Positions 19,361-29,982 are shown, numbered from the stretch's first letter. The stretch: 64,000 bases of DNA from Actinomycetes bacterium (GCA_021822605.1 JAKAQL010000007.1:1-64000), one strand, 5' to 3'. Translations and numbers: made by a program. Notes: a model not told the origin generated them from the sequence alone.

Positions 19361-20293
19361 TCACCCGGTCAGGAGGTCGCGCGCACCGATATCTGCGGAG
19401 GGATGGCGTAACTTCGACATAGCTCGCGACTCAATCTGCCGAATCCGTTCACGCGTGAGATGGAAATACTCACCCACCTCCTCAAGAGTCCGGGGTTCTC
19501 CGCGGTCAAGCCCATAACGCAGCTTCAAAATATCTCGTTCTCGTTGATCCAGCGGCGACAGCAGACGAGCAATTTCAGAGGGCAGCATCGCCTCTGCCAC
19601 CGCCTCGAACGGCGAGGAGGCGGAACGATCCTCGACTACATCGCCGAGTTCGGCATCACCATCATCACGAAGTGGCTCCGAGAGCGAAACCGGATCGCCA
19701 CGAAACTTGAGCGACTCAATGAGTTTGTCGTAGGGAAGATCAACCTCTTTGGCCAGTTCGTTGACGGTGGGGCTACGACCAAGCTTGAGTTCGAGCCGCA
19801 TTTGGGCGCGCTGGACACGAGCGAGGGAGTCACCTGCGTGAACTGGCAACCGTATGGTCCTGCCTGTATTAGCGATCCCGCGATTGATGGCCTGCCGAAT
19901 CCACCATGTCGCATACGTAGAAAACTTGAACCCTTTGCGCCAGTCAAACTTCTCGACCGCATGGATCAAGCCCATATTCCCCTCCTGGATCAGATCCAGC
20001 AACGGAAGACCAGACGCCTGATAGCGCTTTGCGATCGAAACGACGAGTCGCAGGTTACCCTGGATGAAGGCCTGCTTTGCAGACTCTCCCCGTCGAACGA
20101 TGATGAGTAATTCGCGACGACGCTCCGCCGTCAGGTTGTCGCCATTGAGCTCCTCACGAGCCTCGTTGGCACGCTCCATCTCCCTACCGAGACGACTCTC
20201 ATCATCTTTGGAAAGAAGCGAGTGCGTACCGATATCCCCGAGGTATAGCCGGATCAGATCCTCTTCGTCGCGCTCCTGTCGTTCCCTGCTCAC
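19361..20293 (-). CDS. Group 2 RpoD-like sigma-70 factor
   Basis: 310 aa; GNLRLVVSIAKRYQASGLPLLDLIQEGNMGLIHAVEKFDWRKGFKFSTYATWWIRQAI; LEEVGEYFHLTRERIRQIESRAMSKLRHP. Confidence 0.95.
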   Translation of the reverse strand: MSRERQERDEEDLIRLYLGDIGTHSLLSKDDESRLGREMERANEAREELNGDNLTAERRRELLIIVRRGESAKQAFIQGNLRLVVSIAKRYQASGLPLLDLIQEGNMGLIHAVEKFDWRKGFKFSTYATWWIRQAINRGIANTGRTIRLPVHAGDSLARVQRAQMRLELKLGRSPTVNELAKEVDLPYDKLIESLKFRGDPVSLSEPLRDDGDAELGDVVEDRSASSPFEAVAEAMLPSEIARLLSPLDQRERDILKLRYGLDRGEPRTLEEVGEYFHLTRERIRQIESRAMSKLRHPSADIGARDLLTG

Positions 20294-20426
20294 CGCCGGT
20301 ACGTCTCCCTCCGCCCGCTCGATACCAGGGCTTCACGCGTGCTTCGAACGACCAAACCCGGATTCGATTCCACAGTAAAAACTCTACCGAATAGCGCCAT
20401 AATCCAAGCCATTACGGCAAAACTGC

Positions 20427-20849
20427 CTATAAATTTACTACCGCTCTCCACCAGCCAAGATCTCCGCGGAGCTGTCGAGCAACGAAGGCAAGGTTGCGGT
20501 TACCCCACCCGCCATCGGCGGCGAGGAGGGAGAACAGCTCATCAAGCGATTCAACTTCTTGACCTGGCGACTGCGAAAGATACGCCTCGAGGGGATGAGA
20601 CGCCAACTCAGGCTGTCGGAGGAGTTCTGGAATCGGATGAGCAGCGACGGCTATGAGCTGGCCAACCGCAACGCCGAGCCAGCGCGAGAACTCAACGTGA
20701 GCAAGTTTGCGCTCCGAGGCAGTCGCCATGACCAGTTGCGCCAACGCCATGCACCGTTGAGCAACCCTATCGATCACCATCTGGGCCTCATTGAGCAAGA
20801 GTGGTTGTTCGTACCCGCCAACCCAGTCGGGTAGCACGTGGCGTTCCAC
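20427..20849 (-). CDS. Hypothetical protein (140 aa), operon with nadE
   Basis: GTG-start ORF beginning 4 nt after the nadE stop, co-directional; no family recognised. Confidence 0.5.
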   Translation of the reverse strand: MERHVLPDWVGGYEQPLLLNEAQMVIDRVAQRCMALAQLVMATASERKLAHVEFSRWLGVAVGQLIAVAAHPIPELLRQPELASHPLEAYLSQSPGQEVESLDELFSLLAADGGWGNRNLAFVARQLRGDLGWWRAVVNL

Positions 20850-20852
20850 GAG

Positions 20853-22583
20853 TCACGCGTATCCGGAGCTAATTGGCATGCGTCGATCCTTCCCGAAAGC
20901 CTTCGAGGAGAGGCGCACTCCGAGCGGGCTCTGTCTTCGTTTGTACTCATTACGTCGAATCATGGCGTCGACTCGTGCCACCATCTCGGGCTCGAAGCCT
21001 CGATCAACAAGTTGGACCACCGATTGGTCCTGGTCGATGAGCAAAGCGAGGACTTCGTCAAGTACGGGGTAGTCAGGAAGCGTATCGGTATCGAGTTGAT
21101 CGGGGCGTAACTCCGCACTCGGTGGCTTGGATAGAATCTCGGTGGGTATGACAACCCGCTCTCGGTTGAGGTAGTCCGCGATCGCGTAGACCTGAGTCTT
21201 GTACAGGTCTTTGATCACCGCAAATCCACCAGCAGTATCGCCATAGAGCGTCGAGTAACCTACCGCTAGCTCAGACTTGTTGCCGGTGGTAAGAACCAGT
21301 CGGCCATTCGCATTGGAGAGCGCCATCATCAGAATTCCGCGAATACGACTCTGCAGGTTTTCATCGACGAGACCCACGACGGGTAGCTCATGTGCAAGGA
21401 TCTCCGCGAGCGCATGATGGGCCGCTTCAATCGGCAGAGTGATGATTTCGCAAGCGAGGTTCTTAGCGAGTGCCACCGCATCCGTTAAGGAACCCTCAGA
21501 GGAGTAGCGAGACGGCAAAGCAACAAGCTGCACGGCCGAGGGACCAAGTGCTTCAACCGCCAACGCAGCAACAAGCGCAGAGTCGATTCCTCCTGAAACC
21601 GCAACAAGGACACCACCAGCATGGTTCTTCTTGACGTAGTCGCGGGTCCCGAGCACAATGGCCTGCGTTACCTCCTCTGCGTCGAAACCCTCCACTGGAG
21701 ACTCGAGAAGCCTCGATCGGGTCACGCCCGTCACCGGAGTGACACCATGGGTATGTCGAATCCCTAAAACCTGGCGTCCAGCGGGTTCGACATCCACCCT
21801 TAGGCCACCGCGGGGATCGAGCAGGCGTTTGCGGTAGCGAGCCTCCTCCCCTAAGAAGTCAACGACAAAGAGATCCTCCACGAAACGAGGCGCTCTCGCC
21901 TGTATGGCACCTGTCGCATCCACGAAGAACGAGCCCCCGTCGAAAACCAGTTCATCCTGCCCACCGACGAGGTTGCAGTAGAGGATCGCGACTGATGCAT
22001 CTGAAGCTCGGACCTCCATAAGTCGTTCTCGAGACGCCTGCCGACCCATCTCGTACGGGGAGGCGTTGGCCACCAATACCACATCCGCACCCATCGCCGA
22101 TGCCTGTGCGATCGCGCCTTGTGGCGACCATGCATCCTCGCAGATGGCAAGACCGACCGCCATACCGTTCACCTCAAGGAGATGTGATTGAGGGCCCCCA
22201 GGGCGAAAATACCGACACTCATCAAAGACGGTATAGTTAGGAAGGATCTGCTTGTCGTAGATCATCTGCACCCGGTGGTCAAAGAGCACCGCCACAGAGT
22301 TGTGCAGGTCATCACCGCGACGGACAAAACCGACAACCACCACGATATCGCCGCCAACACGCTTGGCCATCTCACCAAGGACCGTGAGATTATCATCGAC
22401 AAACTGCGGCTGTAGCAGAAGATCCTCCGGCGGGTAACCGGTCAGCGTCAGTTCAGGGAACAGCAGAATGTCGACTCCAAGTGCACGCGCCTCCTCGATG
22501 GCGGAATAACAACGGCCAGCATTCTGTTCCAAAGCTCCAACAGCAACGTTTACCTGCGCGCAGGCAAGTTTGAGAGGACTCAC
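20853..22583 (-). CDS. nadE: Glutamine-dependent NAD+ synthetase
   Basis: 576 aa; N-terminal nitrilase-type amidase (LLFPELTLTGYPPEDLL, AICEDAW) plus VSGGIDSALVAALAVEALG synthetase domain, TTGNKSELAVGYSTLYGDTAGGFAVIKDLYKT. Confidence 0.97.
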   Translation of the reverse strand: MSPLKLACAQVNVAVGALEQNAGRCYSAIEEARALGVDILLFPELTLTGYPPEDLLLQPQFVDDNLTVLGEMAKRVGGDIVVVVGFVRRGDDLHNSVAVLFDHRVQMIYDKQILPNYTVFDECRYFRPGGPQSHLLEVNGMAVGLAICEDAWSPQGAIAQASAMGADVVLVANASPYEMGRQASRERLMEVRASDASVAILYCNLVGGQDELVFDGGSFFVDATGAIQARAPRFVEDLFVVDFLGEEARYRKRLLDPRGGLRVDVEPAGRQVLGIRHTHGVTPVTGVTRSRLLESPVEGFDAEEVTQAIVLGTRDYVKKNHAGGVLVAVSGGIDSALVAALAVEALGPSAVQLVALPSRYSSEGSLTDAVALAKNLACEIITLPIEAAHHALAEILAHELPVVGLVDENLQSRIRGILMMALSNANGRLVLTTGNKSELAVGYSTLYGDTAGGFAVIKDLYKTQVYAIADYLNRERVVIPTEILSKPPSAELRPDQLDTDTLPDYPVLDEVLALLIDQDQSVVQLVDRGFEPEMVARVDAMIRRNEYKRRQSPLGVRLSSKAFGKDRRMPISSGYA

Positions 22584-22589
22584 ACACTC

Positions 22590-23555
22590 ATGGTAGCCCC
22601 TGACCTCGGCCCCCAGAACCTTGCGATCGAAGTCAAGGATCTGGTGAAGACCTACCCTGGTTCGATCGCCGCGGTCCGAGGGGTAAGTTTCTCCATACCC
22701 CGTGGCAGCGTCTATGGACTACTGGGTCCCAACGGTGCTGGTAAAACCACGACCTTTGGCATGATCACCACCAGGGTGATCCCGACCTCTGGAACCGTCT
22801 TGATCAACGGCATCAACGTGGTCGCGAAGCCCGCCCAGGCCAAGAGTTTCCTCGGTGTCGTCCCGCAATCCAACACTCTCGATCGGTCCCCCAGTGTACG
22901 GGAGAACCTCACCTTCCACGGGAGGTACTTCGGCATGACCTCCAAGGAGGCGCGCACAAAGGCAGATCAGCTCCTTGTCCAATTCCGGCTCCAGGAGCGT
23001 GCGGCGGCACCAGTAGGAGCACTCTCGGGTGGCATGGCGCAACGACTCATGGTCGCGCGTGCCGTCATGCATAGCCCCACCATTCTGGTACTCGATGAGC
23101 CCACGACCGGTCTCGATCCACAGAGCAGATTGGCACTTTGGGAGATTTTACGAGAACTCAATGCAGCCGGACAAACGATTCTCCTCTCAACCCACTATAT
23201 GGATGAGGCGGATGAGCTGTGCGAGAAGATCGCCATTATGGATCACGGTCAAGTGCTCGCCCTTGACACTCCAGCCGCACTCAAACGGTCGTACGCAAAG
23301 CAAGCACGGATCTCGCTTGATCTACAGGGTGCTGACCCAGGGCTAGCGGAGATGCTAGCGGAGGCGTTACCGGGCACGACAATCGGTTTTGTGGGTTCAC
23401 AACTCACCATCTCAACCGACGATCCAACGGATCTCCTTCCGATGTTGGTCAAGGAGCTGGTAGCCATGGATATTGGCTACCGCAATCTCTCAGTACGACA
23501 GGGATCGCTTGAAAGCGTTTTTCTTGCACTCACAGGAAGGGACCTACGAGAATGA
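22590..23555 (+). CDS. ABC transporter ATP-binding protein (DrrA-like)
   Basis: 321 aa; GPNGAGKTT, LSGGMAQRLMVARA, LDEPTTGLD. Confidence 0.92.
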   Translation: MVAPDLGPQNLAIEVKDLVKTYPGSIAAVRGVSFSIPRGSVYGLLGPNGAGKTTTFGMITTRVIPTSGTVLINGINVVAKPAQAKSFLGVVPQSNTLDRSPSVRENLTFHGRYFGMTSKEARTKADQLLVQFRLQERAAAPVGALSGGMAQRLMVARAVMHSPTILVLDEPTTGLDPQSRLALWEILRELNAAGQTILLSTHYMDEADELCEKIAIMDHGQVLALDTPAALKRSYAKQARISLDLQGADPGLAEMLAEALPGTTIGFVGSQLTISTDDPTDLLPMLVKELVAMDIGYRNLSVRQGSLESVFLALTGRDLRE

Positions 23556-24367
23556 GTTTGGCCACAGCTACGCGATCGCACTATACCCAGACCATCTGGT
23601 CACTCGTCGTTCGAGACATTCGGGTGCTCGTCTCTCGTTGGGTGATGTTCCTGGTACGAGTGATTTCACAACCTATCCTCATCGTCTTTGTGTTGGCTTA
23701 CGTGTTCCCCAAGATTGGACAGGGGATCGGCGGCAACGCCGCCGCCGAAGCCAAGTTCTCTACGCTCCTCGTCGCTGGCGTCGTGGGCATCTCCATCATC
23801 ACCCAAGGCATTCAAGCCGTCGCTCTTCCACTCGTCCAGGAGTTTTCCTTCACCCGGGAGATTGAGGACCGAGTGCTAGCGCCTGTTCCGATCTGGGGGG
23901 TTGCGACTGCCAAAATCATCTCCGGCGCTCTCCAGGCCCTCATTGCAGCACTCGTCGTCTTCATCGTCTCCATCTTCATACCAGCGACTACCGTGCATCT
24001 CTCAGTCAACTGGCCGCTCGTGCTGACCATCATCCCCATCGCAGCGGTGCTCTCCGGAGCGCTTGGGCTCGCCATCGGCACGATCGTTCCTCCCACCCAG
24101 GTCGCCTTCATCTTTGCGATCATCCTCTTGCCGATGACCTTTCTCGGTGCCGTCTACTACCCCTGGACGAGTCTTGGCACCATTCCATGGCTCAAGTGGG
24201 CTGTCCTGATCAATCCTCTGATCTATATCAACGAAGGGCTACGCGCGGCCCTGACCACTGGAATTCCACACATGAACTTGTACGGGGTCTATGGGGGGCT
24301 GATCGGCTTCTTTCTCCTCCTTGTCTTCATCGGCATCAGAGGTTTTAAGAATCGAGTCATCAGCTAG
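23552..24367 (+). CDS. ABC-2 type permease (DrrB-like)
   Basis: 271 aa hydrophobic; ABC-2 C-terminal FLGAVYYPWTSLGTIPWLKWAVLINPLIYINEGLRAAL; overlaps the ATPase by 4 nt. Confidence 0.9.
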   Translation: MSLATATRSHYTQTIWSLVVRDIRVLVSRWVMFLVRVISQPILIVFVLAYVFPKIGQGIGGNAAAEAKFSTLLVAGVVGISIITQGIQAVALPLVQEFSFTREIEDRVLAPVPIWGVATAKIISGALQALIAALVVFIVSIFIPATTVHLSVNWPLVLTIIPIAAVLSGALGLAIGTIVPPTQVAFIFAIILLPMTFLGAVYYPWTSLGTIPWLKWAVLINPLIYINEGLRAALTTGIPHMNLYGVYGGLIGFFLLLVFIGIRGFKNRVIS

Positions 24368-24475
24368 TACTCTCGGTTGCAAAGCTGCTTGTGCACAGTA
24401 ACTCTTCAGCTGGTTGCCAGGATTTCTTTGCATGACCTTGAGTAACCTGTCAGCTAAATACCTCGAGGAGAATCA

Positions 24476-25408
24476 ATGATAGAAGCGCACGGTCTGACCA
24501 AGACCTATGAGGGGACTCTGGCAGTCGATCATCTCGACTTTCAGGTAGTCGAGGGAAGGGTCACCGGCTTCCTCGGACCGAACGGGGCCGGCAAATCGAC
24601 GACGATGCGGATGATCATGGGTCTTGATCACCCGAGCGAGGGTTCGGTACTCATCAACGGTCAGCATTTCTCGGAGCTCAAGAATCCTCTCCGCACCATT
24701 GGAGCGCTACTCGAGGCAAAAGCGTATCATCCGGGTCGTACCGCTCGCAATCACCTGTTAGCTCTTGCCGCTACTAACCATATCTCCAAACAGCGCGTTG
24801 ACGAGGTGCTCGATCTCGTTGGACTCACCTCGGTCGCTGATCGCAGGGCTGGTACCTTCTCGCTCGGCATGGGCCAACGACTCGGTATTGCCGCAGCGTT
24901 GCTCGGTGACGCCCCACTCCTCCTGTTTGATGAGCCGGTCAACGGACTCGATCCAGAGGGAATCCTTTGGATTCGCCACCTCCTGCGCGGGCTCGCCGCA
25001 GAGGGTCGCGGTATCTTCGTCTCTAGCCACCTCATGAGTGAGATGGCACTCACGGCTGATCACGTGGTAGTCATCGGTAGGGGCAAGCTCGTCGCCGACA
25101 CTGACATGGTTAACTTCATCGACGCTAATTCAGGCAAAACAACACTGGTGCGAACACCGCGTCGAGAGGAACTTCAAACCCTGTTAACCGAGCACGGTGC
25201 GACTATGACGAGCGTCGACCCAGATGGGCTCCAGGTGACCGGCCTCGAGACGGCCGAGATCGGTGAGATCGCCTTTTCAGCAGGCATCGTACTCCATGAA
25301 CTCGCGAGTGTCTCCGCCAGCCTTGAGGATGCCTTTATGAGCCTCATGCAAGATGACGTCGAGTTCCAGTCTCATACCTCAGTTCATTTAGAAGGGGAAC
25401 GCGCATGA
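24476..25408 (+). CDS. ABC transporter ATP-binding protein
   Basis: 310 aa; GPNGAGKSTTMRMIMGL, FSLGMGQRLGIAAALLGD, DEPVNGLDPEG. Confidence 0.92.
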   Translation: MIEAHGLTKTYEGTLAVDHLDFQVVEGRVTGFLGPNGAGKSTTMRMIMGLDHPSEGSVLINGQHFSELKNPLRTIGALLEAKAYHPGRTARNHLLALAATNHISKQRVDEVLDLVGLTSVADRRAGTFSLGMGQRLGIAAALLGDAPLLLFDEPVNGLDPEGILWIRHLLRGLAAEGRGIFVSSHLMSEMALTADHVVVIGRGKLVADTDMVNFIDANSGKTTLVRTPRREELQTLLTEHGATMTSVDPDGLQVTGLETAEIGEIAFSAGIVLHELASVSASLEDAFMSLMQDDVEFQSHTSVHLEGERA

Positions 25409-26208
25409 GTGTCACGACCACGACCCAACGGAGGCAGAGCTTTGGCGATCTCCTCTCCTCGGAGTGGGTGAAGATCCGTTCGGTTCGCTCCACCATTCTC
25501 ACCCTCCTCGTCACCGCCGTCCTCACCATCGGAATCTCTTCACTTGGTGCCTTTGCGATCGCTGCGAACTGGAATCACGTCAGTCCAGCACAGCGCCTGG
25601 CCTTTGACCCCACCTCTCGAAGCCTCTCAGGTGTCCTCCTCGGTCAACTCGCGCTTGGCGTGCTCGGCATTTTGGTCTTTACGGCCGAAGTCGCCACCGG
25701 CACCATCAGCGCGACGTTCACCGCGGCATCCTCTCGATCCAAGGTCCTCTTGGCTAAGATCGTGATGTTCGCTATCGTAGCCATCATCGTCGGCGAGATC
25801 GTCAGCTTTGCGAGTTTCTTCGCAGGACAAGCGTTGCTCTCAGGGACGACGCCGACTGCCCCACTCGGTGGAACAAATGTCCTCAGAGCTGTCGCGGGTA
25901 CTGGCCTTTACATGGCGATCCTGGCTCTCTTTGCACTGGGTCTCGGCGTCATTGTTCGACACACCGCGGGTGCTATCACCACCTTTGTCGCCTTAGTTCT
26001 GGTGCTTCCGCTACTGGTGACAGCCCTTCCCACCTCGCTCTCAAACGACATCAACAAGTTCCTGCCCTTTACCGTCGGGCAGACGATGATGAGTGTGCAC
26101 TCCCAGCCCGACACCTTCAGCGCCTGGGCCGGACTCGGTCTGCTCGCCGTCTACACCGTGCTCGTTCTACTCATCGCCAACTGGCGACTCAACAGCCGAG
26201 ACGCCTAA
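25405..26208 (+). CDS. ABC-2 family permease
   Basis: 267 aa, multiple TM; 4-nt overlap with ATPase gene. Confidence 0.85.
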   Translation: MSVTTTTQRRQSFGDLLSSEWVKIRSVRSTILTLLVTAVLTIGISSLGAFAIAANWNHVSPAQRLAFDPTSRSLSGVLLGQLALGVLGILVFTAEVATGTISATFTAASSRSKVLLAKIVMFAIVAIIVGEIVSFASFFAGQALLSGTTPTAPLGGTNVLRAVAGTGLYMAILALFALGLGVIVRHTAGAITTFVALVLVLPLLVTALPTSLSNDINKFLPFTVGQTMMSVHSQPDTFSAWAGLGLLAVYTVLVLLIANWRLNSRDA

Positions 26209-26274
26209 GTAGAAACCACAGGCGTTCTCCATTGACACCGTCCGATCCCCCAAAGACAGATATTGCGGTGTCGA

Positions 26275-27126
26275 TCAGATTGGTAGCAGTCCTCCAGCGG
26301 GGGCTGTTCCTGGCAGGACTGAGGCTGACAACGGGGGTCGAATCTTTAACGCCGTACCCCAACCTGGAAACGTCACCTTCCACTGCGTGTGGTAGAGCAG
26401 CCGGTCGCGAGTGAGCACGGCCGTCGTATCGAGCCCACGGACATAGCCAGCCCCCACATAGATCGAGTAGTGGAGCTTACGGACGCCCGCAAGCGCCTGC
26501 CTGGCCGCTGGGTCATGTCGCACCGCGGCTACGATCTGCGTTCTCGAGAGCTGCCCGCTATAGCCAAAGCACTGAGTCCCGGCTATGAGCTGGGAACCGC
26601 TGGCATGCACCTGCCCCGTGGAGTTGATGACACCCACTACCGCAAGAATCTGACCGATCTCCTGTTGACCAAAGCCGACGGTGTACCAATGGCCGCTGAT
26701 CAGGCTCCAAGAGTGGCCTGCTACGACCCGTGCGGCACCATAGGCCGACTCGACACCACCGTTAGCAGCAATGATCGCAACCTCACCATCTCGATCGCTC
26801 GGATCCCAGGCACCGTAGACCGTCGGCTGATGGGTAACGCCAGGCGCAGTTTCGTGGACGGCGATCGTAAAGCGCATCGGGACAGATGAGAACACCCGCA
26901 CCCCCTCAGCGAGTGGGGCCGGGAGGCGGTGAGTGATTGACCGTCGGGTGTGATCGACCTTGGCGGTGGTGGCCGACCCATGGGATCTTGACGACGACGC
27001 CGAATGGCTTGTGCTGACACAGGAAGCCAGCACAAGCCCTCCAAGACCGACAGCAATGACCTTCAACCCCCACTTTCGGTGATTAGAAGCCACCATCGCG
27101 TCGAAATCACCTCGCTTCGCATCCAT
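26275..27126 (-). CDS. Putative secreted lipoprotein, unknown function
   Basis: 283 aa; signal peptide with lipobox VLASC then Ser-rich linker. Confidence 0.65.
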   Translation of the reverse strand: MDAKRGDFDAMVASNHRKWGLKVIAVGLGGLVLASCVSTSHSASSSRSHGSATTAKVDHTRRSITHRLPAPLAEGVRVFSSVPMRFTIAVHETAPGVTHQPTVYGAWDPSDRDGEVAIIAANGGVESAYGAARVVAGHSWSLISGHWYTVGFGQQEIGQILAVVGVINSTGQVHASGSQLIAGTQCFGYSGQLSRTQIVAAVRHDPAARQALAGVRKLHYSIYVGAGYVRGLDTTAVLTRDRLLYHTQWKVTFPGWGTALKIRPPLSASVLPGTAPAGGLLPI

Positions 27127-27179
27127 CTAGTGTGGTCGTTGGGACAGCACGCCCACAGGTAGTAGTGTAACCGGAGGAG

Positions 27180-27617
27180 GTGGTCAAGATGGTGGTGCTC
27201 GCAGCGGGCGGCGCAATCTATCGCCCCACCCTATCGGGTGGATACGAAGTTGTACTGGTCCACCGCCCCCGTTATGACGACTGGTCCTGGCCTAAGGGAA
27301 AGTGTGAGCCCGGGGAGAGCCTCCCAGAATGCGCCATTCGAGAGGTCGAGGAGGAGACCGGTATTCTCACCACCGTTGGCCCCATGCTCTGCGTGCTCTC
27401 CTATCGCGACCAACAACAGAGAGTCAAGCGGGTCACCTACTACGCACTCCACATCGCAATCATTAGCCCGCACGAACGAGATGACGAGGTTGACCAGCTT
27501 ATATGGATCGACATCGACGCGGTCGATCAGAAGTTGACCGTCGCCGGCGACACCCAAGTCACTGCTGCACTTCGAGCCTACCTCTCAGAGGATTCGGAAC
27601 AACGGCCAACCCGATAG
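27180..27617 (+). CDS. NUDIX hydrolase (MutT-like)
   Basis: 145 aa; Nudix box GESLPECAIREVEEETGI. Confidence 0.93.
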   Translation: MVKMVVLAAGGAIYRPTLSGGYEVVLVHRPRYDDWSWPKGKCEPGESLPECAIREVEEETGILTTVGPMLCVLSYRDQQQRVKRVTYYALHIAIISPHERDDEVDQLIWIDIDAVDQKLTVAGDTQVTAALRAYLSEDSEQRPTR

Positions 27618-27901
27618 CGATCAGCGGCGGCGACCCTATGTGCCAACAGGGCGCCGATGGCTCTTCATCGAGCTGCAACGTCGATCAGCGAGGCTCAGGA
27701 CAGCCTTGGTGCCGATCACGAGGTGCCAGATCTTGAAGCTCGCCAGCCAGGCTGGTCACCCATATCAGACGGGCATCACACAGTTGGTCAGGCCAGTTTG
27801 CATCGCCAGAGTCACCATAGCAGCGACCGGAGTGTGAACGCGACGTTAACTGTCGAGTGCACACTGATCCGACGAACCAGGAATTGCCATAGAGTGACGT
27901 T

Positions 27902-29233
27902 GTGGATCCAAGTAAAATGCGCGAGGACAAGCGCCGCTTCGTCTTGCATGTCGTCGAAGAACGCCGAATCAAATTCATCCAACTATGGTTCACCGATGTT
28001 CTCGGTATTCCAAAGTCCTTCCAGATCACCCCAGCTGAGTTAGCCAATGCATTGGACGAAGGAATGATCTTCGACGGATCAGCGATCGACGGCTTCTCGC
28101 GTATTCAAGAGAGTGACGTGATCGCCAGACCTGACCCTGATAGTTTCACAATTCTCCCCAACCAACCCCACGTTGCAAGGATGTTTTGCGATATTATCAA
28201 CTTGGACGGCACGCCATTCGAGGGTTGTCCGCGCAATGTGCTCAAGCGTACACTCGATCGCACTCATGCACTCGGCCTGACCTTCTTCGTCTCGCCGGAG
28301 ATCGAGTACTTCTACCTCGACCCCACCACTACCAAGCCACTCGATGAGGGTTCCTACTTCGACCTCTCCCTGAGTGACACTGGGTCAGAGATCCGCAAAG
28401 AGACCGTCTTCGCGCTTGAGGAGACGGGGATCGCAGTCAAGTACTCTCACCATGAAGATGGCCCCTCGCAGCACGAGATCGACCTACGCGCCACCGATGC
28501 GTTAGCCATGGCTGACAACGTCATAACCGCGCGTCTCATCATCTCGCGCATCGCCGCGAACGCGGGTGCGCTGGCAACCTTCATGCCCAAACCCCTTGCA
28601 GGGGTGCAGGGTTCAGGCATGCACCTGCACATGGCGCTCTTTGACGCCACCGACAACATCTTCGCCGATCCAGGAACCCCGGATGGTCTTAGCGCACAGG
28701 CTCACTATTTTATCGCAGGATTGCTCGCCCACGCTGCTGAGATCACAGCCGTGACGAATCAGTGGGTGAACTCGTACAAACGTCTTGTTCCGGGTTACGA
28801 GGCACCAGCCGACATCGCCTGGGCCCACCACAACCGCTCCGCTCTCGTGCGAGTACCGGTCGCCCCATCGACACGCGAGGAAAACTACCAAGTCGAGTAC
28901 CGAGCACCTGATCCCGCCTGTAACCCCTATCTCGCATTCGCAGTGATCTTGGCCGCTGGCCTCGATGGTCTCACCAACAAACTTGAACTTCCCCGTGAGA
29001 CGACGGAGAACCTCTTCACCCTTCCCGATACAAAACGAGATGCCCTCGACATCATTCCTCTTCCCAGTAGCCTTGAGGAGGCTCTACTTCGAATGGAGGA
29101 GTCGACACTCGTTCGCGAGACCCTTGGAGATCACGTCACTGAGTGGTTCATCCGTAACAAGCATTCAGAGTGGGATCGCTATAACACTCGAATCTCTCAG
29201 TACGAACTAGCCCGTTACTTGAGGGTGTTATAG
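27902..29233 (+). CDS. glnA: Glutamine synthetase type I
   Basis: 443 aa; MIFDGSAIDGFSRIQESD, PSQHEIDLR, KPLAGVQGSGMHLHMAL, NSYKRLVPGYEAP. Confidence 0.95.
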   Translation: MDPSKMREDKRRFVLHVVEERRIKFIQLWFTDVLGIPKSFQITPAELANALDEGMIFDGSAIDGFSRIQESDVIARPDPDSFTILPNQPHVARMFCDIINLDGTPFEGCPRNVLKRTLDRTHALGLTFFVSPEIEYFYLDPTTTKPLDEGSYFDLSLSDTGSEIRKETVFALEETGIAVKYSHHEDGPSQHEIDLRATDALAMADNVITARLIISRIAANAGALATFMPKPLAGVQGSGMHLHMALFDATDNIFADPGTPDGLSAQAHYFIAGLLAHAAEITAVTNQWVNSYKRLVPGYEAPADIAWAHHNRSALVRVPVAPSTREENYQVEYRAPDPACNPYLAFAVILAAGLDGLTNKLELPRETTENLFTLPDTKRDALDIIPLPSSLEEALLRMEESTLVRETLGDHVTEWFIRNKHSEWDRYNTRISQYELARYLRVL

Positions 29234-29917
29234 TTGGCCACTGTCGCCGTCTTCTCCCCTAGGAATGTGGACAGAGTGCTCGATTTCTACGACGACACCG
29301 GCTATGAATTTATGGTCTTGGGATCGGAGAATGCGACACTTCCCGATCAGGTTGCCGGAGTCATTGTCGATGCGACCACCGACTTTGAACAGGCTGTCAC
29401 GCTCTGTCGAGACATCAGGCGGCATCGAGAGAGCGATGTGGTGCTCCTGCTCCTGATCGAGCGACATCAGGTGAAGGAACTCGCTCTACGCGAGGGGGTG
29501 ATCGACGATTTTGCCGTCTCCCCCTTTGACCGCACTGAGCTATCCGTACGCCTGCAGCACCTGCTGGTGCGGCACGGCCAACCCGATGAGCACTCCAAGA
29601 TCGCCATTGGACCCCTGATACTCGACACTGACACCTATCAGGCAACCCTCGCGGGAGCTCCCATGGACTTGACGTACATGGAGTACGAACTACTGAAGTT
29701 CCTAGCTAGCCACCCCGGAAAAGTCTTCTCGAGGGAGACCTTGCTCTCCAGGGTCTGGGGTTATGAATACTACGGCGGGGCAAGAACCGTTGACGTCCAT
29801 ATTCGTCGACTGCGAGCAAAACTGGGAGAAGCCTACGAAGCCCTCATCCAAACCGTCCGTTCAGTGGGCTATAAGTTTGGCATCCCTACTGAACTCTCCT
29901 CAGACGACTCCCCGTAG
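29234..29917 (+). CDS. OmpR-family winged-helix response regulator, GlnR-like
   Basis: 227 aa; Trans_Reg_C motif MEYELLKFLASHPGKVFSRETLLSRVWGYEYYGGARTVDVHIRRLRAKLG; abuts glnA stop (TAG-TTG). Confidence 0.85.
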   Translation: MATVAVFSPRNVDRVLDFYDDTGYEFMVLGSENATLPDQVAGVIVDATTDFEQAVTLCRDIRRHRESDVVLLLLIERHQVKELALREGVIDDFAVSPFDRTELSVRLQHLLVRHGQPDEHSKIAIGPLILDTDTYQATLAGAPMDLTYMEYELLKFLASHPGKVFSRETLLSRVWGYEYYGGARTVDVHIRRLRAKLGEAYEALIQTVRSVGYKFGIPTELSSDDSP

Positions 29918-29982
29918 CCAAGCGGCCCTCACCGCCTCTGCAGCGAGACAGGAAATGGCTACCTTGGATGAACGCGGCGGTC

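Noticed and set aside
19460-20110. 216-aa plus-strand ORF
   Set aside because: Fully antisense to the sigma-70 gene, no recognisable motifs.
22590-26208. Two adjacent ABC export systems as a new antibiotic/bacteriocin cluster
   Set aside because: No precursor peptide, biosynthetic or immunity genes nearby; both look like ordinary DrrAB/ABC-2 exporters.
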